DNA of 24,325 bases from SURF-24 sp964537965 (lineage in GTDB: Bacteria > Bacteroidota > Ignavibacteria > Ignavibacteriales > SURF-24), in assembly GCA_964537965.1 (NCBI GenBank), contig CAZIDB010000055.1, positions 1 to 24,325 on the forward strand, given 5' to 3'. The position numbers and the translations under genes are program-made. The notes below the pieces were generated by a model. It saw only the letters and a list, made by a program, of their open reading frames with translations. It was not told the DNA's origin and searched no databases. This document shows, piece after piece, positions 8,213 through 16,009 of this stretch (the first letter of the stretch is position 1; each line of letters opens with the position of its first letter).

Positions 8213-9517
8213 TTATTTAATTGTAATTCGTTCAGCTTCTATTTTGCTGTTTGCTTTTTTTAAGGCTTCTTTAACGGGCATTTTTTGTCTGAGTGCGAGA
8301 TTAAGATAATATGAAAGTATATCGGAGATTGTCGTGTAGTTTTCAAGGAAAGGTCTGTGATAACCAAGAGTGAACATTTGCCTGAAATATTTCAAATCAG
8401 TATGCCTGCTTGTAAAAACAGAATCATCATAAAGCTGGTTATTAATGGGAAGGAAATTTCCTTCTTCATACAAAATTTTCTGTACGTCTTTCTGCATAAT
8501 GAAATTCAGGAAAGTAATTGCCTCCGGTACCTTAGTTGAATATTTTGAAATCATCAGGTTCCAGCCGCCAAACACAGACACCTTTTTCCCATCCTTGAAA
8601 TGAGGCGGAGGTACTTTTCCGATTAAGTTTTTATCAATCAGTTTGTTCTTGTCGGGAATCTTATCAAAACTTGACCAGTCACGTAAAAAAATACCATTCT
8701 TCTCTACATAATAATTGTTCGCAGAACTTTCTCTGAAGCGGACTACATCTTTTGGTGCCATATCATATTCGTTTACCATTGCAACAAGCAGGTTCAGACA
8801 CTTTTCAGCTTCAGGAGAATCAATATTGAGTTTATCTTTCTCCGCTATCGGCTTCCCAAGACTTGCCATCATTTCTGCAAACAGGCAGATAAAGCCTTCG
8901 TAATTATCTCCAGGAAAAGTGTAAAAAGGATTCTGTAAATTACCGGATTCTTTATGCAGTTTAATAAAGTCTTCCCAGGTAATAGATTCGTATAACTTCT
9001 TTTGAATAGTATTGTAATTGGGAAGAGTGGCTAATATATCACTGCGATAGTATAACATTGAAATATCTATATATAACGGAATAGCAACAAAAGAACCGTT
9101 ATAAATGCAGGATTGTAAGGCATAACTTAATAAATTTCTTCTATTAACAGAATCTATAAACTTATCTAATGGAACACTCCACTTAGCAAAACGCGGTACC
9201 CAGATCTGGTCAACGGCAAAAATATCAATGCGGTCACTGTTACTCCGTAAATACCTAGCAATCAATTCCTTCCTTTCATTAGTGCTGAACTTATCGAAAG
9301 GAGTGTTAATTGCTTCAACTTCAATTTGCCCGGCGTATTTTTTATTGAACAGGTCAATTATTTTCTGGTGAGCGCTCGAAATATTATCGACAAAATAAAG
9401 TTTTTTTACCGATGAGTTTTGCCTGTTACTTAGCGGAGAGGAAACATATCCGATAAGTATAAATGCCGTAATGATAACAGTACTTATTATTACATAAAAT
9501 ATTTTTTCAAATTTCAT
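8213..9517 (-). CDS. Family 1 extracellular solute (sugar)-binding protein, probable sensor partner
   Basis: A 434-residue protein with a single N-terminal hydrophobic segment (about 6-26) and no lipobox Cys, so it is either cleaved and periplasmic or tethered in the inner membrane. The two-lobed SBP family 1 pattern is recognisable from IDIFAVDQIWVPRFAKW (about 97-113), where IFAVDQ resembles the usual VVWLD, through FGGWNLMISKYS (about 313-324) to the EAITFLNFIM helix and the C-terminal FLENYTTISDIL segment. Such proteins normally deliver oligosaccharides to ABC importers, but no ABC permease or ATPase is encoded here. It is instead first in an operon with a kinase and regulator, 11 bp before the kinase. 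I infer a sensory role: ligand-bound protein signals to the kinase. A separately encoded permease elsewhere cannot be excluded. Confidence 0.87.
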   Translation of the reverse strand: MKFEKIFYVIISTVIITAFILIGYVSSPLSNRQNSSVKKLYFVDNISSAHQKIIDLFNKKYAGQIEVEAINTPFDKFSTNERKELIARYLRSNSDRIDIFAVDQIWVPRFAKWSVPLDKFIDSVNRRNLLSYALQSCIYNGSFVAIPLYIDISMLYYRSDILATLPNYNTIQKKLYESITWEDFIKLHKESGNLQNPFYTFPGDNYEGFICLFAEMMASLGKPIAEKDKLNIDSPEAEKCLNLLVAMVNEYDMAPKDVVRFRESSANNYYVEKNGIFLRDWSSFDKIPDKNKLIDKNLIGKVPPPHFKDGKKVSVFGGWNLMISKYSTKVPEAITFLNFIMQKDVQKILYEEGNFLPINNQLYDDSVFTSRHTDLKYFRQMFTLGYHRPFLENYTTISDILSYYLNLALRQKMPVKEALKKANSKIEAERITIK

Positions 9518-9526
9518 ATGAACAAT

Positions 9527-9546
9527 TTTTTAATTGCAATTAAAAA
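9527..9546. promoter_or_regulatory. Perfect 20-bp AT palindrome before the sensing operon
   Basis: TTTTTAATTGCAATTAAAAA is a perfect 20-bp palindrome ending 10 bp upstream of the ATG of the binding-protein gene. It shares the TTTTAAT-N4-ATTAAAA core with 5012-5029. It could be an operator for the sensing operon or a leader hairpin. No Shine-Dalgarno is seen between it and the ATG. Confidence 0.45.
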
Positions 9547-9642
9547 TTACCGGGCAGAATTATTCATATCAAATACAAATTCATTTTTCCCGATGCCGAT
9601 AATATAGAAAAATTTTCTAATTGTCAGTTTAAAAAATTGGGG

Positions 9643-9670
9643 CAGGCATTAAGCTTTCCCATAATGCCTG
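9643..9670. promoter_or_regulatory. 9-bp inverted repeat in the divergent promoter region
   Basis: CAGGCATTA (9643-9651) and TAATGCCTG (9662-9670) are perfect arms with a 10-bp spacer, midway in the 358-bp gap between the divergent sensing operon and GH125 operon. It has no T-run on either side, so a protein-binding site is more likely than a terminator. A weak GG-N10-GC pattern on the minus strand (9659-9646) overlaps it and could be a sigma54 promoter for the sensing operon, but its -24 box is poor. Confidence 0.4.
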
Positions 9671-9720
9671 GAAAGGAAGAAGAATAAGTTGGTAATTACC
9701 TTGAGCAAAAAATTTTTTTA

Positions 9721-9759
9721 CTTATCAATTTAATAAGCAATGCTTATTAAAATAATAAT
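9721..9759. promoter_or_regulatory. Paired palindromic enhancer sites between the divergent operons
   Basis: CTTATCA-ATT-TAATAAG (9721-9737) and CTTATTA-AAA-TAATAAT (9743-9759) have centres 22 bp apart, the third copy of the arrangement seen upstream of the symporter and GH2 genes. They lie 76 and 98 bp before the -12 box of the GH125 promoter and about 210-235 bp before the sensing-operon ATG, so they could act on both directions. Confidence 0.7.
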
Positions 9760-9813
9760 TGATGTAAAGATGTAAATTATTTTATATTTTTTTTCTTTAA
9801 AAAATTAACTTAC

Positions 9814-9828
9814 TGGTTGCTTACTTGC
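9814..9828 (+). promoter_or_regulatory. Candidate sigma54 (-24/-12) promoter of the GH125 operon
   Basis: TGG (9814-9816) and TTGC (9825-9828) have the required 10 bp between GG and GC. The -12 box is perfect; the -24 box (TGGTTG) matches only at TGG. Transcription would start near 9839, which rules out the TTG at 9840 as a practical start codon and supports the ATG at 9876, giving a leader of about 36 nt. Confidence 0.5.
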
Positions 9829-9875
9829 GGGCATAATATTTGAGTTTTATCCCGCTTAGTTCACAATGGATAATA

Positions 9876-11309
9876 ATGCCCAATAGAAGAGATTTTATCA
9901 AGACTTCAGCCCTTTTGTTTGCCGGTTTAAATTCCTTCGGCTTCAGGATGCCCTCCTTTATTTCAATTAATCTTTTTGATAGTAAAAGACCGGGTATTAC
10001 CGAACGAAATTTTATTAGTGATGCAATTGAGGCAAAAATTTCTTCTGTGAAAAATGATATTGCCGATGAAGAATTGGCCTGGATGTTTGAAAATTGTTTT
10101 CCAAATACTTTGGATACTACAGTTAAGTACCAGGTGCTGAATGGAAAACCGGATACTTTTGTTATTACCGGCGATATAAATGCAATGTGGCTAAGAGACT
10201 CTTCCGCTCAGGTTTGGCCTTACCTGGGCTTTATTAATGAAGATAAAAAGCTTAAAGGTTTAATTGCGGGAGTAATAAATCGTCAGGCAAAATGTATTTT
10301 GATTGATCCTTATGCGAATGCGTTTAATTTTAGTAATGAAGGAAGCGGTTGGGAAACAGATATTACAAAAATGAAACCCGAGCTTCATGAACGTAAATGG
10401 GAAATTGATTCTCTTTGTTACCCGGTTCGTCTTGCTTACGGTTATTGGAAACAAACTTCCGATGCATCTTACTTTGATTCCAACTGGCAGAATGCGATGA
10501 GATTGGTTGTTAAAACTTTCCGTGAGCAGCAAAGAATAAATGATAACGGTCCGTATTCGTTTATGAGGAATACAACAGTAGCTTACGATACTGTTCCTCT
10601 TCATGGATTTGGAAATTCAACAAAGAAAATCGGTCTTATCCACTCAATGTTCAGGCCGTCAGATGATGCCTGCATTTACCCGTATCTTATTCCTTCCAAT
10701 TTGATGGCGGCTGAATCTCTGAAACAACTTGCTGAAATATTTGCTAAAGAAAATCTTGATAATGAATTTGCAGATGAATGCCGGGAATTCTCGCAACAGC
10801 TACTCGAGCTTTTTAATAAATACGCTGTTGATGAACATTTGTTTTACGGAAAGATATATGCGTTTGAAATAGATGGCTTCGGAAATAAACTGTTTATGGA
10901 CGATGCAAACGTTCCAAATTTACTTTCACTCCCTTATCTTGGAGTAACATCTTCTGAAGATGAAATTTATAAGAATACAAGGGCTTTTATTTTAAGTGAT
11001 GACAATCCTTATTTCTATAAAGGTAAGGCTGCAGAAGGAATCGGCGGCCCGCACATTGGTCAGGATATGATATGGCCTCTGGGAATTATCATGCGTTCCT
11101 TAACAAGCAAAGATGACAAAGAAATTCTTTCCTGTCTAAAGACATTAAAAACTACGCATGCAAACACAGGATTTATGCACGAGTCATTTCATAAAGATAA
11201 TCCTGAAAAGTTTACAAGAAAATGGTTTGCATGGGCAAACACTTTATTCGGTGAATTGATTATTAAAATTCATGATGAAAAACCTAATCTGTTAAAAAAC
11301 AGATTATAA
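9876..11309 (+). CDS. GH125 exo-alpha-1,6-mannosidase-like enzyme with Tat-type signal
   Basis: A 477-residue protein from the ATG at 9876; the frame stays open to a TTG at 9840, but that falls at the predicted transcription start and would bury the signal. The N-terminus MPNRRDFIKTSALLFAG carries an RRDFIK twin-arginine motif, so export folded through Tat is likely. The rest matches family GH125 (formerly DUF1237) over its whole length, an (alpha/alpha)6 barrel: ITGDINAMWLRDSSAQVWPY near 105-125, WEIDSLCYPVRLAYGYWKQT, FRPSDDACIYPYLIPSN, FMDDANVPNLLSLPYLG, and GIGGPHIGQDMIWPLG. Characterised members remove non-reducing alpha-1,6-mannose by inversion. It leads an operon with a sugar permease, a ROK kinase and a GH3. 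Family assignment is confident; alpha-1,6-mannose as the actual substrate is by family analogy. Confidence 0.92.
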   Translation: MPNRRDFIKTSALLFAGLNSFGFRMPSFISINLFDSKRPGITERNFISDAIEAKISSVKNDIADEELAWMFENCFPNTLDTTVKYQVLNGKPDTFVITGDINAMWLRDSSAQVWPYLGFINEDKKLKGLIAGVINRQAKCILIDPYANAFNFSNEGSGWETDITKMKPELHERKWEIDSLCYPVRLAYGYWKQTSDASYFDSNWQNAMRLVVKTFREQQRINDNGPYSFMRNTTVAYDTVPLHGFGNSTKKIGLIHSMFRPSDDACIYPYLIPSNLMAAESLKQLAEIFAKENLDNEFADECREFSQQLLELFNKYAVDEHLFYGKIYAFEIDGFGNKLFMDDANVPNLLSLPYLGVTSSEDEIYKNTRAFILSDDNPYFYKGKAAEGIGGPHIGQDMIWPLGIIMRSLTSKDDKEILSCLKTLKTTHANTGFMHESFHKDNPEKFTRKWFAWANTLFGELIIKIHDEKPNLLKNRL

Positions 11310-11372
11310 ATTTTAAGTTCGAGCTAAATCGGGCTGTAATTATAAAATTAAAATAATAAGTCGGAGAACTTA

Positions 11373-12860
11373 ATGGCAGTAACAAGCAGCGGAACCGTTT
11401 CAGTAAATGGTTCTAAAAATGGAAACGGTGTTAACTACTCGAATGCGTTTATTGTAGTTACATCATTATTCTTTATGTGGGGATTTATCACCTGCTTAAA
11501 TGATATCCTTATTCCTCATCTTAAAGCAGTATTCGATCTGAACTATACGCAGGTAATGTTAATTCAGTTTACATTTTTTACTGCCTATGCAATTATATCA
11601 TTACCTTCAGGAATGCTGGTTGAGAAGATAGGTTATAAAAGTGGAATTATTATCGGGCTTCTTGTTGCCGGTTTGGGTTGTGTATTGTTTTATCCGGCGG
11701 CTGGTTCACGTTCGTATGCAATATTTCTTTTAGCACTTTTTGTGCTTGCTTCGGGTATTACATTACTTCAGGTTGCAGCTAATCCTTATGTTGCAATTCT
11801 CGGTAAGCCCGAAACAGCATCAGCACGATTAAATCTTTCGCAGGCATTTAATTCTCTTGGAACTACAATTGCGCCGATTTTTGGATCAATCCTGATTTTA
11901 GGTGTTGCTGTAAAAGGTGCAGATGAATTAGCACGGATGAGTATGACAGATGTTGAAGCTTATAAACTTGCTGAGGCAGGTTCAGTTCAGGTACCTTATC
12001 TTGGTTTGGCCGGAGCACTGGTTTTAATCGCAATAATTTTTGCTTTGTTTAAACTTCCTAAAATTGAAGCTGCGTCTGTTCCGGCAAGCAACAGCGCTGG
12101 AGATAGTTATGATAATCTGCATAAAAGCGCCTGGGGATATAAACATCTTGTATTAGGTGCAGTTGCAATTTTTGTTTACGTTGGCGGCGAAGTATCAATT
12201 GGAAGCTTCCTTGTAAATTATTTTAAGGAATTACTTGGTATGCCTGAAGTTGAAGCAGGCAAGTATGTTGCACTTTACTGGGGCGGAGCAATGATCGGCA
12301 GATTCTTCGGATCTATAACTTTATCTGATATGACTGATACTAAAAAGAAAAATATTTATGCTGGATTAGTATTCCTTCTTGCTGTAGTACTTGCTCTTTA
12401 CGTAACAAAAGAATATCAAACTGGCGGCTTCTCAAGTACATTAACCTTCCTTGTTATGGTTGTGATAAATTATATTGCATTCAACCTTGGCAAAAGACAA
12501 CCGGGAAGAACACTTGCTATTCTTGCAGTAGTTGCGGCAATACTTGTAATTGTTTCAATGTTAACGTACGGTCATGTAGCAATGTATTCAATTCTGGCAG
12601 TTGGTTTATTTAACTCAATTATGTTTCCGACAATATTTACTCTTGCAATTGACGGACTTGGAAAACACACCGGTCAGGGCTCAGGAATTCTTTGTACTGC
12701 AATTGTTGGCGGCGCAATAATTCCGGTTGCTCAGGGTTTCTTTGCAGACAACATCGGAATTCATCATGCGTTCTTTCTCCCGGTACTTTGCTATGCATAC
12801 ATAGCTTATTACGGCGCTAAGGGACATATTCCTTCATTCTTACAACCATCTAAGGCGTAA
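11373..12860 (+). CDS. FHS-family MFS sugar/H+ symporter (FucP/GluP-like)
   Basis: A 495-residue inner-membrane permease with about 12 hydrophobic helices. The opening FFMWGFITCLNDILIPHLK (about 34-52), LIQFTFFTAYAIISLPSG and LLQVAANPYVAILGKPETAS place it in the fucose/glucose/galactose:H+ symporter branch of the major facilitator superfamily. GGAG lies 6 nt before the ATG, 63 bp after the GH125 stop. A Ser/Asn/Gly-rich cytoplasmic N-terminus and a central loop near 235-250 are variable. The ROK kinase gene begins 5 bp after its stop, so import and phosphorylation are translationally close. Fucose versus glucose/galactose/mannose cannot be settled from sequence; the kinase neighbour favours an aldohexose such as glucose or mannose. 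Confidence 0.92.
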   Translation: MAVTSSGTVSVNGSKNGNGVNYSNAFIVVTSLFFMWGFITCLNDILIPHLKAVFDLNYTQVMLIQFTFFTAYAIISLPSGMLVEKIGYKSGIIIGLLVAGLGCVLFYPAAGSRSYAIFLLALFVLASGITLLQVAANPYVAILGKPETASARLNLSQAFNSLGTTIAPIFGSILILGVAVKGADELARMSMTDVEAYKLAEAGSVQVPYLGLAGALVLIAIIFALFKLPKIEAASVPASNSAGDSYDNLHKSAWGYKHLVLGAVAIFVYVGGEVSIGSFLVNYFKELLGMPEVEAGKYVALYWGGAMIGRFFGSITLSDMTDTKKKNIYAGLVFLLAVVLALYVTKEYQTGGFSSTLTFLVMVVINYIAFNLGKRQPGRTLAILAVVAAILVIVSMLTYGHVAMYSILAVGLFNSIMFPTIFTLAIDGLGKHTGQGSGILCTAIVGGAIIPVAQGFFADNIGIHHAFFLPVLCYAYIAYYGAKGHIPSFLQPSKA

Positions 12861-12865
12861 TTATT

Positions 12866-13831
12866 ATGAAGGAAGTAGCTCTTGGTATTGATATAGGCGG
12901 TACTAATACAGTATTCGGATTTGTAGATAAGGAAGGTAATTGCATAACAGATTCTTCAATTCCTACCAATGCGCATGAAGAAGCAGAATTATTGTTCTCA
13001 AGGTTATTCGCTAAGGTTAAGGATATGCTTGCCGGATTATCCGGAGAATATAAAATGATTGGTATTGGTGTTGGTGCACCAAATGCAAATTACTATCACG
13101 GAACAGTTGAACAGCCACCCAACCTAAGCTGGGATATTGTTAACGTGCTTGACATAATGAAAAAATATTATGACGTTCCTTCAGCAATTACAAACGATGC
13201 TAACGCCGCTGCTATTGGTGAAATGCAGTTCGGTGCTGCGAAAGGAATGAAAGACTTTATTGTTATCACTCTTGGAACAGGCCTGGGAAGCGGCATTGTT
13301 GTTAACGGAGAATTGGTTTATGGCCACGATGGCTTTGCCGGTGAAATCGGCCATACTATTGTTGATCCTGCAGGAAGGCAATGCGGCTGCGGCAGAAAAG
13401 GATGTCTTGAAACTTATGCGTCAGCATCAGGCATAAGAAGAACAATTTATGAATTGCTCTGCAATTCAATGGAACAAAGTACATTAAGAAAAATTCCTTT
13501 TGATGAACTGACTTCCAAGATGATTTACGATGCAGCCGTTGAAGGTGATAAACTCGCGCTTGAGGCTTTTGATTATACTGCTAAAGTTCTTGCACTAAAA
13601 CTTGTTGATGCAGTTGCTCATACAAGTCCTGAAGCAATTATTCTTTTTGGCGGATTGGCTGCAGCCGGCGACCTGATTTTTGTTCCTACAAAAAAATATA
13701 TGGAAGAGTTCATGCTTAACATTTTTAAGAACAAGGTTAAGCTTATTCCTTCTGCTTTAACAAAAGGAAATACTGCAGTACTTGGCGCTAGCGCTCTTAT
13801 ATGGAATGAACTTGAAAAATCGAAAAAGTAA
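12866..13831 (+). CDS. ROK-family sugar kinase, probable glucokinase
   Basis: A 321-residue cytoplasmic kinase that would convert a free hexose to its 6-phosphate with ATP. The ATP phosphate loop is DIGGTN (9-14), catalytic Asp111 lies in TNDANAAA, the sugar-contact GEIGH spans 159-163, and the ROK zinc site comprises His163 plus Cys173, Cys175 and Cys180 in CGCGRKGCLE. A C-terminal LFGGLAAAGD motif completes the fold. No DNA-binding N-terminus is present, so it is an enzyme and not a ROK repressor. It lies 5 bp behind the FHS permease. ROK kinases can prefer glucose, mannose, fructose or N-acetyl sugars; glucose is likely from the beta-glucan enzymes around it, and mannose is possible given GH125. 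Confidence 0.92.
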   Translation: MKEVALGIDIGGTNTVFGFVDKEGNCITDSSIPTNAHEEAELLFSRLFAKVKDMLAGLSGEYKMIGIGVGAPNANYYHGTVEQPPNLSWDIVNVLDIMKKYYDVPSAITNDANAAAIGEMQFGAAKGMKDFIVITLGTGLGSGIVVNGELVYGHDGFAGEIGHTIVDPAGRQCGCGRKGCLETYASASGIRRTIYELLCNSMEQSTLRKIPFDELTSKMIYDAAVEGDKLALEAFDYTAKVLALKLVDAVAHTSPEAIILFGGLAAAGDLIFVPTKKYMEEFMLNIFKNKVKLIPSALTKGNTAVLGASALIWNELEKSKK

Positions 13832-13902
13832 AGCGGTTAATTATCTTTATAATATATTAACTAAAGAGTAACAGAAATTTAAATAACAATTAAGAGTTTA
13901 AT

Positions 13903-15732
13903 ATGACAAGAAAATTTTATTTCACTATTCTGCTAAGTGCAATCCTTTTAATGGGATTTGCCGGAGAAACAGGCATGGAAAAGAAAAATGATGATAAAGC
14001 TTTAAACAAAAAAGTTAAAGAGCTTATTTCAAAAATGTCTCTGGATGAAAAAGTTGGTCAGATGACTCAGGTCGATTACGGCGCAATTAAAGGAAACCTT
14101 GACGACATCAGAAAATATTATATTGGCTCAATACTTTGGGGCGGAGATACAGAGATTGATGACTTATCTCCTGCAGGCTGGGCAAAGGTAGCTGAGCAGC
14201 TTCAGTCTTATGCTTTGCAAACACCTTTAAAAATTCCTTTGCTTACCGGTATTGATGCGGTACACGGACACAATAATGTTAACGGTGCAGTAATCTTTCC
14301 TCATAATATAGGGTTGGGTTGTACACGCAATGCTAAACTTGTTGAAAAAGCTGCTGCTATTACTGCAGCAGAAGTTGCAGGAACAGGAATTAATTGGACG
14401 TTTGCACCATGCGTAGCTGTTGTTCGCGATGAAAGATGGGGCAGAACTTACGAGGGTTTTGGCGAAACACCTGAGCTTGCAAAGATGATGGGCGCAGCTT
14501 ATGTAAAAGGTTTGCAGGGCAAATCACTCGGTGCCAATACTTCAATTCTTTCCTGTGCAAAACATTATATGGGTGATGGCGGAACAACTGGCGGAAAAGA
14601 TCAGGGCAATACAGAAATAGATGAAAAGACTTTACGCAAACTTCACCTTGCAGGTTATATTGACGCTGTAAAAGCCGGTACCGGTTCAATCATGCCTTCG
14701 TATAGCAGTTGGAACGGTGAAAAGATGCATGGCCATAAATATCTTCTTACAGATGTTCTTAAAAAAGAACTTGGCTTTAAAGGATTTTTAATATCTGATT
14801 ATGCTGCTATTGACCAGTTACCTGTTGGCGGCTACAAAGAACAAATTGAAAAATCAATTAATGCCGGACTGGATATGGCGATGATTCCGAACGGACATGG
14901 AAAGAAAAACAGCTACCTCGATTATATTACCTTCCTTAAAGAACTTGTTAATGAAGGTAAAGTTCCTATGGCAAGAATTGATGACGCGGTTGCAAGAATT
15001 TTAAAAGTTAAACTTCAGATGGATTTATTCAATAAGAAAACAGTTGATAACAATTTGCTTGCGAAAGTTGGAAACGAAGAGCACAGAAAAGTTGCAAGAG
15101 AATGCGTAAGACAATCACTTGTTCTTTTAAAGAATGATAATAAAACTTTACCACTGAAAAAAAATCTAAATAAAATTTTTGTTGCAGGCAGCAGCGCTGA
15201 TGATCTTGGTAACCAGTGCGGCGGATGGACAATAACCTGGCAGGGTAAAAGCGGAAAAGTCGTGGATGGCGGAACTACTGTTCTTGATGCAATTAAAAAT
15301 TCGGTTACTGAAAAAACTATTGTTACTTATTCAAAAGACGGTACTGGTGCAGAAGGATATGATGTTGCTGTTGTTGTAGTTGGTGAAAAACCTTATGCTG
15401 AAATGTTCGGCGATAAACAGAATTTGGCTCTTTCAGAGGAAGATATAAAGACAATTAAGAATGCTAAAGCTGCAGGTATACCTGTGGTTGCTGTTTTATT
15501 TTCAGGCCGGCCAATGATAATTGATGAAGTTCTGAAAGATTGCAACGCCTTTGTAGCTGCATGGTTACCGGGAACTGAAGGCCAGGGTATAACGGATGTT
15601 CTATTTGGAGACTTTAAACCTGTAGGTAAACTTTCGCATACCTGGGCCAAAAGCATGGATCAGATTCCTTTAAATAAAGGAGATAAAAATATTAAACCGT
15701 TATTCCCGTACGGATACGGATTAAGTTATTAA
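13903..15732 (+). CDS. Secreted GH3 beta-glucosidase / exo-beta-glucanase (two-domain)
   Basis: A 609-residue protein with a signal peptide (1-20), a GH3 TIM barrel (about 35-370) and the second alpha/beta domain (about 400-600), ending directly at PYGYGLSY without a fibronectin-III domain. Barley ExoI-type enzymes share this shorter layout. The nucleophile is Asp299 in LISDYAAID; the usual SDW here is SDY. A candidate acid/base is Glu500 in GEKPYAEMFGD. Substrate-pocket motifs WTFAPCVAVVRDERWGRTYE and CAKHYMGDGGT are intact. It would release glucose from beta-1,3/1,4-linked oligosaccharides after endo-cleavage by the GH16. It lies 71 bp after the ROK kinase and is probably the last gene of that operon, since stem-loops follow. 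The family is certain, the linkage inferred. Confidence 0.93.
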   Translation: MTRKFYFTILLSAILLMGFAGETGMEKKNDDKALNKKVKELISKMSLDEKVGQMTQVDYGAIKGNLDDIRKYYIGSILWGGDTEIDDLSPAGWAKVAEQLQSYALQTPLKIPLLTGIDAVHGHNNVNGAVIFPHNIGLGCTRNAKLVEKAAAITAAEVAGTGINWTFAPCVAVVRDERWGRTYEGFGETPELAKMMGAAYVKGLQGKSLGANTSILSCAKHYMGDGGTTGGKDQGNTEIDEKTLRKLHLAGYIDAVKAGTGSIMPSYSSWNGEKMHGHKYLLTDVLKKELGFKGFLISDYAAIDQLPVGGYKEQIEKSINAGLDMAMIPNGHGKKNSYLDYITFLKELVNEGKVPMARIDDAVARILKVKLQMDLFNKKTVDNNLLAKVGNEEHRKVARECVRQSLVLLKNDNKTLPLKKNLNKIFVAGSSADDLGNQCGGWTITWQGKSGKVVDGGTTVLDAIKNSVTEKTIVTYSKDGTGAEGYDVAVVVVGEKPYAEMFGDKQNLALSEEDIKTIKNAKAAGIPVVAVLFSGRPMIIDEVLKDCNAFVAAWLPGTEGQGITDVLFGDFKPVGKLSHTWAKSMDQIPLNKGDKNIKPLFPYGYGLSY

Positions 15733-15744
15733 TAAAGTTTTAGG

Positions 15745-15781
15745 TGTTCTCTTTCATTCTTTAATGTAAGGAAAGAGAACA
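15745..15781. repeat. Stem-loop just after the first GH3
   Basis: TGTTCTCTTTC (15745-15755) pairs perfectly with GAAAGAGAACA (15771-15781) around a 15-nt loop, 12 bp past the stop codon. What follows is ATAATAATAAG, not a T-run, so it is better read as a 3'-end protecting hairpin than as an intrinsic terminator. Confidence 0.55.
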
Positions 15782-15806
15782 TAATAATAAGAGCCTCTCC
15801 TCCTCC

Positions 15807-15876
15807 TAAAACCACCTCTTAATCCTTCCCCTAAGAATGAATGGCAATATACAAGAGGTGGTTTTACTTTTTTCTT
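15807..15876 (+). terminator. Rho-independent terminator of the GH125-GH3 operon
   Basis: A perfect 14-bp stem, TAAAACCACCTCTT (15807-15820) with AAGAGGTGGTTTTA (15853-15866), encloses a 32-nt loop and is followed by a T-rich run (CTTTTTTTCTT). This should end the upstream operon. The 330-bp gap 15733-16062 contains no credible gene; it is occupied by this element and the stem-loops on either side of it. Confidence 0.75.
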
Positions 15877-15917
15877 AAGCGGGTCAACTGCTTAATAATT
15901 GAGGAGAGAGTAAGTTT

Positions 15918-16009
15918 AAGAGTAAAAGCAAGAGTAAGATTATGAGTAAGGAAGAAAAATAATTTATAATTCCTGTTCTTACTCTTACTCATGCTCTTAC
16001 TCTTTTTTT
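15918..16009 (+). terminator. Long imperfect hairpin made of AAGAGTAAG-type repeats, with T-run
   Basis: A 22-bp stem with two mismatches (15918-15939 with 15983-16004) is built from repeated AAGAGTAA/GAGTAAGA units, with a further ATGAGTAAGG copy in the 43-nt loop. Seven Ts follow at 16003-16009. It ends 53 bp before the BglX ATG. It may be a second terminator, an attenuator in the leader of the downstream operon, or a dispersed repeat; direction is suggested by the T-run. Confidence 0.55.

Noticed and set aside
8213..9517. Component of an ABC sugar importer
   Set aside because: No permease or ATPase gene in the window; operon with kinase and regulator points to sensing. Kept only as an alternative.
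12866..13831. ROK transcriptional repressor (NagC/Mlc type)
   Set aside because: No N-terminal helix-turn-helix; the protein starts directly with the ATP phosphate loop and keeps the catalytic Asp.
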